Assembly: GCA_016931455.1 (NCBI GenBank)
Contig: JAFGES010000084.1
Location: 1-34,402 of the forward strand
Direction: 5' to 3'
Source of the DNA: Desulfobacterales bacterium
Lineage (GTDB): Bacteria > Desulfobacterota > Desulfobacteria > Desulfobacterales > JAHDSC01
DNA length: 34,402 bases
Within the stretch, counting starts at the first letter, position 1; the number at the start of each line of letters is the position of its first letter. Below, in pieces: positions 1 to 7,959 of the stretch. The notes beneath the pieces were generated by a model. The model searched no databases, had not been told where the DNA came from, and saw only the letters and a list, made by a program, of their open reading frames with translations. The translations under genes were made by a program, and so were the position numbers.

Positions 1-58
1 ACTGGTTGAAGCAACAGATGCTGTTGGTGAAAATACCACTGTATCGTCAACAACTTAA
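1..58 (+). CDS. C-terminal end of an upstream gene (probable Ig-like surface protein), partial
   Basis: Reading from base 2, an open frame ends at TAA 56-58 with a tail resembling ATDAxGNTTTVS, the closing strand of bacterial Ig-like repeats in large secreted or surface proteins. A second frame starting at base 3 is also open to a stop at 60-62, but its translation resembles nothing known. The assignment is a guess from about 18 residues. If right, a surface protein lies just upstream of the CHAT gene on the same strand. Confidence 0.35.
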   Translation, partial: LVEATDAVGENTTVSSTT

Positions 59-92
59 ATAAAGTCTATTGAGAGTTTATTGGGAGAGAGCC

Positions 93-2495
93 ATGCCTAA
101 AAGATTCGGACGGATTTTCATTAGGTTGGTGGTGATTTTCCTGTTTTTGATCGTCTCAAGACCTCTCCCTCGATACGCTGTTTCAACGTGCAATTCAATG
201 GCGGTTCAGCAGTATCTTGGTGCTGATGTCGTCCGCTTAAGCCAACTTTTGAACAAGGCCCAGGGTCAGGAGCAGATCGTTCTGAAAATCCGTCGAGGGG
301 AGGCCTACCAGACCTCGGGCCACCTTGATGCTGCCTTGGAGGATTACCATAGTGCTTTGGATGAGGCAAGTGCAGCTAACGAGCCACTGCTGGCGGCAGT
401 TGCCGCCCAGAATCTTGGTTACGTCCATTTTCTTCGACAGGAGCCGGAACAGGCAGAACCGCTTCTGCGCTCTGCCCTTAAACAGGCCGAGAAGATCGAC
501 AAACCGTCCCTGGCTGCTGCCAGCGCCAATCGCTTGGCCGTTGTGTTATCCAGCCAGGGGCGTCAGGAGGAGGCGTACCCTTTTTTCCGGAAAGCACTTG
601 AGTATGCCAGCCAGACGGATGATTTTGCCCTTACTGCGGCCATCCATAGAAACCTGGCACGAGTTTTGGCTGATACAGATCGGGCTATGGCCCAGCTCGT
701 GGTCGCTCGTAAAGCCGCCACAAGGGTGACTTCCCCCACTGAGCGGATTGACTTGTTGTTGGGGATTGGAGTGGAGGCGAAGCGGGAGCGCTTTGATGTG
801 GCTGGTATTGCCCTGGCTTACGACGTTTTAATGAAAGCCCTGGACCTTTCCTCGGATTTAGATGATGCACGGAGGCTTTCTCAGGCGGCTGGCCATCTGG
901 GTGCCATTTATGAGCGTCGCGGTCGGCAGGACGATGCTTATGGGCTGACTGTTCAGGCTCTGGAGGCTGCCCAGCGTCTCCAGGCCCACGACCTGCTGCT
1001 GTTCTGGGAATGGCAGATTGGTCGGCTGCTGCGCAGCCAGGGTGATCGGAAAGAGGCCATTGCAGCTTATCGCCGTGTGGTATTTCATATCGAGGCCATT
1101 CGACAGGACATCCCCGTCATATACCAGGATGGACGTTCTTCCTTCAAAGCGACTCTGACCCCAATTTATATGGGGCTTGCCGACATGCTCCTCCTGCAGG
1201 CCGAAGTTGAGAAAGGTGAAATCAGGCAGGATATGCTTCAAGAGGCGCAGAGTGTGGTCGAACGCTTCAAACGTTCAGAGCTGACTGACTACTTTAGAGA
1301 TCCCTGCATCGCAGCCTTACGCCAGAGAGTCGAAAATCTTTCTCCCGGGACCATGGTAATCTATCCCATCATTCTTTCGGAACGGTTGGAGCTTCTAATA
1401 AACATCGGTGATCGTCTGGAGAGGCGGACTGTACCGGTGAGCCGAGAGAGGCTTGAAAGAACGGTCAGTAGTCTGGTCCACAGACTGAGAAATGAAAAAG
1501 CGTTCAAAGATCTTTCGCAAGAAGTCTATGCCTGGCTGATTCAGCCGCTGGAAGGGATTTTGGAGAAGCACCACACAGACACCCTGGTCTACGTGCCGGG
1601 CGGCGTGCTCAGGCTGTTACCCATCGGCGCCCTCTGGGATGGCGAAAGGTTTGTCACAGAACGATACGCTACTGTCACCCTACCCGGCCTGACCCTTTTG
1701 AATCCAGCGCCTTTAGCGCGTGGGGGGATGGTCACCCTGATGGCGGGAATGAGCGAGCTTGGCCCGGTGGTTTTCAATCTGCCTGAGCCTTTGTTGCAGG
1801 CGCTTTGCAACTTAGACTCAAATCAGATAAATCATGGAGTACGGGGACTGTCGGTGGAAACGGTCCAACTTTCAGGAATGAAGGGAGTTAAAGGGCCGAA
1901 AGGAATGCCACCTGAAAAGGTTGAAAGGATCCAGCGGTTATTGTCTCTTCCGGGTGTAGAGGGGGAAATAAGTCAACTTTCGAAGCAGCTGCCTGGAAAA
2001 GTAATGCTCAACGAGAAGTTTCTTTTGGAAAGATTCATCTCGGAGCTGGCTGATAATCCTTCTTATCGTGTGGTCCATATTGCTTCCCATGGTTATTTCG
2101 GCGGGACTCCGGAGCAGAATTTTATCATGACTTATGATCAATGTCTGGATATGGACAAGCTGTCGGCGTTGATCAAGCCCAAACAGTTGGCGGCAAAACC
2201 GGTGGAGTTGGTCACCTTTAGCGCCTGCCAGACTGCCGAAGGGGATGACCGTTCTCCCCTGGGGCTTTCCGGGGTGGTCTTGAAATCAGGTGCGCGAAGC
2301 GCCCTGGGTTCACTTTGGCCTGTGTCGGACAGTGCCGCACAGGCTCTCCTGCCTCGATTCTATTCATACCTGAAGGAAAAGGGTATGACAAAAGCAGAAG
2401 CACTGCGGCATGCTCAGATGTCCTTGATGGCAGAGGATGGTTTCAAGCATCCTTTTTATTGGGCACCTTTCATTCTTGTGGGAAACTGGTTATGA
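93..2495 (+). CDS. TPR-repeat CHAT-domain (caspase-like) protease
   Basis: An 800-aa protein with three parts. Residues about 8-28 form a hydrophobic N-terminal signal or anchor. Residues about 40-400 are helical TPR-like repeats with typical A..Y..AL spacing. A C-terminal CHAT domain covers about 490-800. The catalytic His (HIASHGYF, H666) and Cys (TFSACQTAEGD, C712) are both present, so it should be an active clan CD cysteine protease. The N-terminus implies action in the envelope or periplasm. I chose ATG 93 because GGGAGAG lies just upstream; the same frame could open at TTG 69. The stop overlaps the next start in an ATGA arrangement, showing translational coupling to the IalB-family gene. 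The substrate is unknown. TPR-CHAT proteins also serve type III-E CRISPR, but no Cas gene is visible here. Confidence 0.88.
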   Translation: MPKRFGRIFIRLVVIFLFLIVSRPLPRYAVSTCNSMAVQQYLGADVVRLSQLLNKAQGQEQIVLKIRRGEAYQTSGHLDAALEDYHSALDEASAANEPLLAAVAAQNLGYVHFLRQEPEQAEPLLRSALKQAEKIDKPSLAAASANRLAVVLSSQGRQEEAYPFFRKALEYASQTDDFALTAAIHRNLARVLADTDRAMAQLVVARKAATRVTSPTERIDLLLGIGVEAKRERFDVAGIALAYDVLMKALDLSSDLDDARRLSQAAGHLGAIYERRGRQDDAYGLTVQALEAAQRLQAHDLLLFWEWQIGRLLRSQGDRKEAIAAYRRVVFHIEAIRQDIPVIYQDGRSSFKATLTPIYMGLADMLLLQAEVEKGEIRQDMLQEAQSVVERFKRSELTDYFRDPCIAALRQRVENLSPGTMVIYPIILSERLELLINIGDRLERRTVPVSRERLERTVSSLVHRLRNEKAFKDLSQEVYAWLIQPLEGILEKHHTDTLVYVPGGVLRLLPIGALWDGERFVTERYATVTLPGLTLLNPAPLARGGMVTLMAGMSELGPVVFNLPEPLLQALCNLDSNQINHGVRGLSVETVQLSGMKGVKGPKGMPPEKVERIQRLLSLPGVEGEISQLSKQLPGKVMLNEKFLLERFISELADNPSYRVVHIASHGYFGGTPEQNFIMTYDQCLDMDKLSALIKPKQLAAKPVELVTFSACQTAEGDDRSPLGLSGVVLKSGARSALGSLWPVSDSAAQALLPRFYSYLKEKGMTKAEALRHAQMSLMAEDGFKHPFYWAPFILVGNWL

Positions 2496-3004
2496 ATTCA
2501 TCTTTTCGATTCTGGATTGCAATTTTCTTAGTTTGCCTTTCTACCCCTGCCTTTGGGGCGGGGAACGAAATGGTTTTTCGTGACTGGGCTCTGCGTTCCG
2601 CTGAAACTTCTGCCATGGTTCTGGAACAGCGGGTTTTTGTCGAGGGAAGCGACGAGGTGCCGCTGCTCCGCATGACCATTCAGCGTATCAACAATGATGG
2701 CCGAGCCGGTGAGGCTGGGAAGCTGTGGACGGTATTGCGGATCCCCCTCAGCGTCTTGCTTCAAACTGGTCTGCAATTTAGCATTGATGATGCCGAACCA
2801 ATGAGCATAGCCTTTCATCACTGTCAGTTGACGGGTTGCTTCGCCTTCCTGCCTCTAACCCCCGGGCTGCGGAGCAATCTGGAGACAGGAACCGAGGCCC
2901 GCGTGATCTTCCATACTTTGGACGGACGGAGTGTAAGTGTTCCTGTATCACTGTTTGGGATTAAGGCAGGTATTAGGGCCTTGGAGCAAACAACATTAAA
3001 ATGA
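2492..3004 (+). CDS. Secreted IalB-family (invasion-associated locus B) protein
   Basis: A 170-aa protein starting at an ATG that overlaps the CHAT stop. It has a classical signal peptide (MNSSFRF, hydrophobic core, cleavage near TPAFGA). The mature part matches the IalB family: an early W (FRDWALR), a central strand with IPLSV and IDDAEP, the paired cysteines of CQLTGC, and the ending VSVPVSLFGIKAGIRAL. The family is periplasmic and of poorly defined function, named after a Bartonella invasion locus. Coupling to a CHAT protease suggests it could be a partner or substrate, which is inference. A longer frame from 2315 exists, but it lies inside the CHAT gene and would bury the signal peptide. 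Confidence 0.85.
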   Translation: MNSSFRFWIAIFLVCLSTPAFGAGNEMVFRDWALRSAETSAMVLEQRVFVEGSDEVPLLRMTIQRINNDGRAGEAGKLWTVLRIPLSVLLQTGLQFSIDDAEPMSIAFHHCQLTGCFAFLPLTPGLRSNLETGTEARVIFHTLDGRSVSVPVSLFGIKAGIRALEQTTLK

Positions 3005-3025
3005 AGAAATTGAAGAGAGGGTGCA

Positions 3026-3655
3026 ATGAAAAGACCGGCAAAAAAAATTGTGGAATTTCTGCTGGCCATTTTTTTAGGATGTCTTGTTGTGAACCAAGTT
3101 TCAGCTGAAGATGATTGGGTAGAGGCCAGAATCGGAATTATGATAAAATCCGGGAAAAAGGAAGTTCGGGCCGAAGACCGAAACAAAGTTAAGGCCGGGA
3201 ATCTTTTCCGAATCTATGTTCATCCCCAGGAGAATGTCTTTATCTATGTTATCCACACCGATGGAAAGACCGCCACCTTGCTCAACATGACTATGCAAAA
3301 GATAGAGAGTACGATACTATGTTTACCCTCCATGTGCTCATATTATAAAGTGGACGGCAGCAATACCATGGAAAATATAACTATTATCTGTAGTGCGGCG
3401 GAGTTGCCACGGCTTTCAAAAATGATCGACAGAGACCTGCCGAATGACCAATGGAAGAAGATAGAGCATGAATTGAATACCAGGGGTGAAATTCTCCTGG
3501 TTCAAGTAGAAAACGATAATTGCCAATTCGAGGGACCCAGAAATGTTCGAGGAATCGAGACACTCAAAGTATACGATCCTTTCATCAAGGATCTGCCGAT
3601 CTATTCAGGGAGAGGCCTACTACTTAAAAAATATGAATTTTTTGTTCAAAAGTAG
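3026..3655 (+). CDS. Secreted DUF4384-domain protein
   Basis: A 209-aa protein with a signal peptide (hydrophobic core about residues 9-22, cleavage near VSAED). The body carries the DUF4384 pattern: KAGNLFRIYVHPQENVFIYVIHTDGKTATLL resembles the family's G..fri.v.p...vYvyv...dg...lL core. Four cysteines at about 93-121 could pair. The start is supported by GAGAGGG about six bases upstream of ATG 3026. It lies 21 bases after the IalB-family gene in the same direction, so it is probably the third gene of the CHAT operon. DUF4384 domains recur beside CHAT/caspase-like and FecR-type envelope proteins, but their biochemical role is not settled. Confidence 0.75.
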   Translation: MKRPAKKIVEFLLAIFLGCLVVNQVSAEDDWVEARIGIMIKSGKKEVRAEDRNKVKAGNLFRIYVHPQENVFIYVIHTDGKTATLLNMTMQKIESTILCLPSMCSYYKVDGSNTMENITIICSAAELPRLSKMIDRDLPNDQWKKIEHELNTRGEILLVQVENDNCQFEGPRNVRGIETLKVYDPFIKDLPIYSGRGLLLKKYEFFVQK

Positions 3656-3787
3656 TGGGAATTATTTTTCTTGCCTCTTGCTGATTGACGGATAATTGAG
3701 AGGTTGCAAGATAAAAGTCAACACTTTCTTGGCGTGGAATTTTTTGATATCAGGGTAAGTAATGACGATTGAAAGGAGTTACAAGTT

Positions 3788-4384
3788 GTGTCTCTAGACC
3801 TCGAAAAGTTGATGAAGATTAGTGAAGCATTAAGAAACCTTGCCATGACAATTGCGGTCATCCTTGGTGGTTTGTGGGCTGCTTATGTTTTCACTGCTGA
3901 ACTCCATATTGAAAATGCTCAAGCCACTTTGGAGAAGCTCAAATTAGAGGCAAGTAGTGCACCATCAATCGATAAAAAGCTTGATGTGGAGCAGCTATTT
4001 ATCCCCGGAGACACGGCATATTACCTCCACATCTCCGTACAAGGCACAAATACAGGAAACAAGAGCACTACTTTGAATATATTGAAAGAACCGATAAAAG
4101 TAGCTGAGGTTAGCCTGAACAACTCAGAAAAACCAAAATTTAAAATTGTTACGACATCAGATTTTTATAGCCCTGAGGGTTCCAAGACAGCGAACGTCGT
4201 AATAGGAGTAGGAGAAACAAAAAAAATTCCATTTGTCGTTAAGGTGAATCATCCAGGGTTATATTTGATTGAATTTGAGGCTCAGATGGAGAGCTCTGAT
4301 TTGACGGATTCAATCCGGGCTGGTGCTGATCCAAGATTTCCAACTACATGGGTAGCTCAGAAATACGTTGTGGTTAAAAACTAG
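3788..4384 (+). CDS. Membrane-anchored protein of unknown function
   Basis: A 198-aa protein read from GTG 3788, which has a good GAAAGGAG site upstream. A short N-terminal helix is followed by one transmembrane segment at about residues 17-37. An extracytoplasmic domain of about 150 residues follows, rich in beta-type alternation (for example around 66-85 and 140-160). I do not recognise the family. It sits 132 bases after the DUF4384 gene and may have its own promoter or belong to the CHAT cluster. One N-terminal anchor plus a soluble domain suggests a periplasm-facing accessory factor. Confidence 0.65.
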   Translation: MSLDLEKLMKISEALRNLAMTIAVILGGLWAAYVFTAELHIENAQATLEKLKLEASSAPSIDKKLDVEQLFIPGDTAYYLHISVQGTNTGNKSTTLNILKEPIKVAEVSLNNSEKPKFKIVTTSDFYSPEGSKTANVVIGVGETKKIPFVVKVNHPGLYLIEFEAQMESSDLTDSIRAGADPRFPTTWVAQKYVVVKN

Positions 4385-4741
4385 AAAAAAACACAACATT
4401 TGACTGGAAGAACAGGATGAGTAAATACGAAAGGGAAGATTGGTCAGAAATGAAGCTCGAAAAGTGCCCTAAGCGGACATCTACTGTTTCAAACCTGCTC
4501 GAAGAGTGATGATACTCAAAGAGGGCCGCGCAAAGATGCCCAAGTTAGGCATACCGGTTGTAATGGATCGGGTGGTCAGTCAAAATACCAATCTGGTATT
4601 TCTAGAGATATTTGAGCCGGATTTTAACAGATCCAACTATGGGTTTCTTTTTTCTTGGCCTTTTCTTTTTTTGAGTGATCTCGGGACTCTTGATTTAGGA
4701 AAAGGTCACCACACCACTTGATCTATTTCGGCGGACTCGGA
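4385..4741. other. Gene-poor interval with intron debris
   Basis: These 357 bases separate the CHAT cluster from the LPS genes. Apart from the reverse transcriptase relic, I see only T-rich runs around 4646-4672 and no convincing terminator hairpin. Bases 4400-4480 may derive from the intron RNA that normally precedes the maturase, judged from its purine-rich look only. Confidence 0.4.
4486..4721 (+). pseudogene. Remnant of a group II intron reverse transcriptase/maturase
   Basis: The frame from 4506 encodes KMPKLGIPVVMDRVV, followed by FLEIFEPDFNRSNYGF ending at 4646. This matches the conserved RT block (rpLGIPtv.DRvvQ...L.piFepdF...SYGFrpgrS) of group II intron maturases. Just before it, in another frame, 4489-4506 reads NLLEE, as at the N-terminus of such proteins, followed by a stop. 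The roughly 80 intervening residues are missing, and homology stops at YGF. This is therefore an internally deleted, truncated relic without the YADD catalytic block. An intact intron is excluded; I could not define its ends. Confidence 0.6.
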
Positions 4742-5644
4742 TTAAACAGGTTTTGATCGTGCTTGTCTTTTTTTCTCTCGACGCCGATACCATCGGTCCA
4801 TATCTTCGGGATACAGGTTGGGGTAATATCGCTTCCAACGTTTGTGAAACCAAAACCACTGGTCCGGATAACTTCGCACCACTTTTTCAACGGCATTGGC
4901 CATAAGTTGCGTGTTTTCCAGAAGATCCGCTTCTAAATCATTTGTTGTTTGAAGTGCTATGGGGGGTTCAACAAGCAGCGTCAGGCGTCCATCTGCTTCG
5001 CGAATGCAAAAAACCGGGAGGACGGGGGCGTTGTATCTTCGGGCCAGCAGGGCGGCAACCGGGGTGGCGATTGCCTTTCGATTGAAAAAAGAAATATCAA
5101 CGCCTTCCGAGGACTTCGTATTTTGGTCGATTAAAACTCCTATCCATTGACCTTTTTGAAGCGCCCGAACCATTTTAGGCAGCGCTCCTTTTTTGTCGAC
5201 CGTACGATTATCGAAACGAATTCGAAGTCTGTTCACCCAATCATTCAATTTTTTGGAGCGAATTTCTCTGGCGACCACCAATAAGGGCTTTTGGATATAA
5301 CAAGAAATGGCCAAATGAGACATTTCCCAGTTGCCGATGTGTGCTGAAATTAAGATAGCACCTTTGGGACTTTTCAGTGCTTTTAACAGATGCGATCTGC
5401 CCTTGATTCTGATATTCCGTAAAATATCTTCTTTTTCAAACGGAGCCATTTGGAAGATTTCTAAAATGGTTATGCCCATGTTCTGAAAAATACGTTTGGA
5501 GTGCTTTTGGATCAGATCCCAAGACCACTGCGGATAAGCGAATTTTAGATTTCGTCTTACGATACGGCGGTGGCGAATATCCAGACTGAATGCCAGCGTT
5601 CCGAGAAGGTTGCCCAAGCGTTTAATTTTTTTATGCGACAGCAT
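4742..5644 (-). CDS. lpxL: Lipid A biosynthesis acyltransferase (LpxL/HtrB family)
   Basis: A 300-aa inner-membrane acyltransferase that should transfer a secondary acyl chain onto Kdo-lipid A precursors. It has the HX4E catalytic motif (AHIGNWE, H102 and E107 from this start). It also shows the family's GVLIDQN block, the PVLPVFCIREADG strand and the ending YPDQWFWFHKRWK. I chose ATG 5644, six bases beyond the waaC stop. The frame extends back to ATG 5728, but that would overlap waaC by 79 bases and add an atypical N-terminus. Last gene of the waaF-waaC-lpxL unit. LpxM or LpxP-like chain specificity cannot be excluded. Confidence 0.88.
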   Translation of the reverse strand: MLSHKKIKRLGNLLGTLAFSLDIRHRRIVRRNLKFAYPQWSWDLIQKHSKRIFQNMGITILEIFQMAPFEKEDILRNIRIKGRSHLLKALKSPKGAILISAHIGNWEMSHLAISCYIQKPLLVVAREIRSKKLNDWVNRLRIRFDNRTVDKKGALPKMVRALQKGQWIGVLIDQNTKSSEGVDISFFNRKAIATPVAALLARRYNAPVLPVFCIREADGRLTLLVEPPIALQTTNDLEADLLENTQLMANAVEKVVRSYPDQWFWFHKRWKRYYPNLYPEDMDRWYRRREKKRQARSKPV

Positions 5645-5649
5645 ATTTT

Positions 5650-6714
5650 TTAAAATATTCCCAAGTTGGAAATTCCCTCTAAAACATCTTGTACGCTGAT
5701 TTGCTGCATACATTCGTGGGTTTCGCATTTGCGTTTAAAACAAGGACTGCACTTTATTTGCGATCGAATGATTTGGTGTCCGGGGCCGAATGGCCCGGTC
5801 CGCCATGGAGCCGTGGGTCCGAAAAGTGCTACCACGGGTTTTCCAAGAGCCGCAGCCACATGCATCGGGCCGGTATCGGTTGAAATGATAAAGTCTGTTT
5901 TTTCATAAACCGCAGCCAGAGTTAACAATGAGGTTTTCCCGGCAAGATTGACAGCCGTGCCATGCATACGGGACAGTATATCCTCGATGGCCTCGTGATC
6001 AGCTTTGCTGCCGGTAAAAATCAGATGGACTTGATATTTTTCAATCAGCGCATCGGCCAATTCAGCAAATTTTTGTCGATCCCAAAGCTTGGTTTCCCAT
6101 TTGGCTCCGGGATTTATGGCCACAAGCGGCTTGAATCCTTTTAGCTGATGTTGTTCAATCAAATAATTTGCTGTTTTACGATCCTGATCTTTTATGGGAA
6201 TATGATATACGATTTCAGATGAATGAATTCCGATCGAATCAAGGAGCATCAGACCTCTCGAGAGGGCGTGATGCTCCATACTCACCGGTGGAATACGTTC
6301 GTTTAGAAAAAAATAACTGTATTCCATGTGGTCCATGCCTCTACCGAATCCGATTTTACGTTTTCCCCTGGTCAGTCCGATTAGAATGCCGCTTTTCAGC
6401 AAGGATTGAAAGGCAATGATGAGATCATAGTAAGTATCTCTCAACTCTTTTATAAAACAACGAATTTCAGCAATATTTTTATGGCGGGATTCTGTGAAAA
6501 AAGTCTTCAGCCACCGTTTCCGATTTGAAATAATCACACGATCAATCGCCGGATGATCTTTGACAAAATCGGATGCATCTTTTTCCACCAGCCATGTAAT
6601 TTTGGCATGCGGGTAACAGCTTCGGATGGCATTTAGAGCCGGCAGGGTATGGATGACGTCCCCAATGGCGCTTAATTTTACAATCAGTATATTTAATTGC
6701 GATGAGTTCGCCAC
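5650..6714 (-). CDS. waaC: Lipopolysaccharide heptosyltransferase I (GT9)
   Basis: A 354-aa GT-B glycosyltransferase of family GT9. It should add the first L-glycero-D-manno-heptose from ADP-heptose to Kdo on the cytoplasmic face of the inner membrane. The N-terminus (ILIVKLSAIGDVIHTLPAL) and the C-terminal nucleotide-binding region (STDTGPMHVAAALGKPVVALFGPT) are diagnostic. The distal CSPCFKRKCETHECMQQI is the cysteine-rich tail usual in this family. It is distinguished from WaaF by the SAIGDVIH motif, where WaaF has NWVGDAI. The gene starts 11 bases after the waaF stop. Confidence 0.9.
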   Translation of the reverse strand: MANSSQLNILIVKLSAIGDVIHTLPALNAIRSCYPHAKITWLVEKDASDFVKDHPAIDRVIISNRKRWLKTFFTESRHKNIAEIRCFIKELRDTYYDLIIAFQSLLKSGILIGLTRGKRKIGFGRGMDHMEYSYFFLNERIPPVSMEHHALSRGLMLLDSIGIHSSEIVYHIPIKDQDRKTANYLIEQHQLKGFKPLVAINPGAKWETKLWDRQKFAELADALIEKYQVHLIFTGSKADHEAIEDILSRMHGTAVNLAGKTSLLTLAAVYEKTDFIISTDTGPMHVAAALGKPVVALFGPTAPWRTGPFGPGHQIIRSQIKCSPCFKRKCETHECMQQISVQDVLEGISNLGIF

Positions 6715-6725
6715 AGTTTAAAACC

Positions 6726-7769
6726 TTATGAAAGAAGTTTTTCAGCCACGGCAAATACCGTATCAACAGTAATTTCCCGCATACAACGATGGTCGGTCGG
6801 GCATTCCGGTTTCAGACACGGACTGCATTCAGCCGGCCATTTAACAATATGGCTGTTTGGATTGCTGGGACCTGTGGCGATATGATCCGTCGGACCGAAT
6901 ATTGCAATTTGGGCAATATCCAGTGCCGCTGCGACATGCATTAAGCCGGAATCATTCGTAATAAAAAGGCGGCACTTTTCAATCAATGCCATTGCCTCAC
7001 GCAGGCGGGTTCTACCGCAAAGGTTGATGCAAGGCTTTTCGATTGATGCGGAGATTTGATTCCCGAGGCCTTCTTCACCCGGACCGCCGAAAATTAGGAT
7101 TTGCGCTCTGCAGGCTTTCTGAAGTTTGTTGCACAGGGCGGCATAGCGTTCGGGTAACCAGCGTTTGGCAGTTCCGAATTTAGCTCCGGGATTAATGCCG
7201 ATAATTGGATCATGGCTCGAAATTTTATACTGTTTCAGAATTTTTTCCGCCTGAGATCGCTCCTCGTCTTTTAAAATCAGCGTCAATTGCCTGCCATGAT
7301 TTTTTAGACCTGCGTCGGCAAGCATTTTGAGATAATAATCGATTTGATGAGCCGCTTCTAAAGCAGGTTTAAGCGCTATGGCATGGGTGAGAAAAATCCT
7401 CCGGCCATCGGTATTGTAACCTACACGATTTGGAATACCGGCCAGAAAAGCTAAGAAAGCGGCCTCAAAAGCATTTTGCAGAAGAATCGCAAGATCAAAG
7501 CGTCTTTTCCGCAGATTTTTGCTTAAGCGTAGTTTTCCAACCCCTTTTCCGTGTCTTGCAGCAGCATCATATATCATGAGGTGATCAATATCCGGATTAT
7601 TATGGAAAACAGGTGCTACCCAAGGTTTTGCCAGAACGGTGATTTCAGCCGCAGAAAAATTTTTGCGAACGGCTCGAATCGCCGGTGTTGTTATGATCGC
7701 ATCGCCGACCCAGTTGGTTGAACGAATTAGGATTTGTTTGATGTTGTCTGATTTAATTTTTTTTGTCAT
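6726..7769 (-). CDS. waaF: Lipopolysaccharide heptosyltransferase II (GT9)
   Basis: A 347-aa GT9 enzyme that should add the second heptose of the LPS inner core. The N-terminus ILIRSTNWVGDAIITTPAIRAV is the WaaF signature. The C-terminal domain holds FITNDSGLMHVAAALD and AIFGPTDHIATGP, which contact ADP-heptose. A cysteine-rich tail (CSPCLKPECPTDHRCM) follows. It is first in the leftward waaF-waaC-lpxL unit and diverges from waaA across 190 bases of AT-rich DNA. No strong ribosome-binding site precedes ATG 7769, but no better start is available. Confidence 0.92.
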   Translation of the reverse strand: MTKKIKSDNIKQILIRSTNWVGDAIITTPAIRAVRKNFSAAEITVLAKPWVAPVFHNNPDIDHLMIYDAAARHGKGVGKLRLSKNLRKRRFDLAILLQNAFEAAFLAFLAGIPNRVGYNTDGRRIFLTHAIALKPALEAAHQIDYYLKMLADAGLKNHGRQLTLILKDEERSQAEKILKQYKISSHDPIIGINPGAKFGTAKRWLPERYAALCNKLQKACRAQILIFGGPGEEGLGNQISASIEKPCINLCGRTRLREAMALIEKCRLFITNDSGLMHVAAALDIAQIAIFGPTDHIATGPSNPNSHIVKWPAECSPCLKPECPTDHRCMREITVDTVFAVAEKLLS

Positions 7770-7874
7770 CGAAATAGGAATATAAGTTAAAAATCAACAA
7801 AAGTTTTTATTTATAAGGTTTGAAAAAATATCAGATGAATTTTAATAAAACAACTGAAAAAAATAGATTTCAAA

Positions 7875-7902
7875 TTGACATGGGGTTGTTTAAGATTGTA
7901 AA
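7875..7902 (+). promoter_or_regulatory. Candidate sigma-70 promoter for waaA-kdsB-histidine kinase
   Basis: A perfect TTGACA (7875-7880) is followed after 16 bases by TGTAAA (7897-7902), four of six matches to a -10 box. It lies about 60 bases before the waaA ATG in the divergent waaF/waaA interval. Seen by eye only. Confidence 0.4.
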
Positions 7903-7959
7903 TAGGCTTGGTTCGTATTTAAAATGGATAACATATTTGAATTTTAAAAAAGTTAGTAT

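Noticed and set aside
93-2495. CRISPR type III-E effector (TPR-CHAT of Craspase)
   Set aside because: No gRAMP/Cas7-11 gene or CRISPR array is visible, and this protein has an export or anchor segment.
5645-5728. N-terminal extension of the lpxL frame into waaC
   Set aside because: It would overlap waaC by 79 bases, adds a non-family sequence, and ATG 5644 gives the usual family length.
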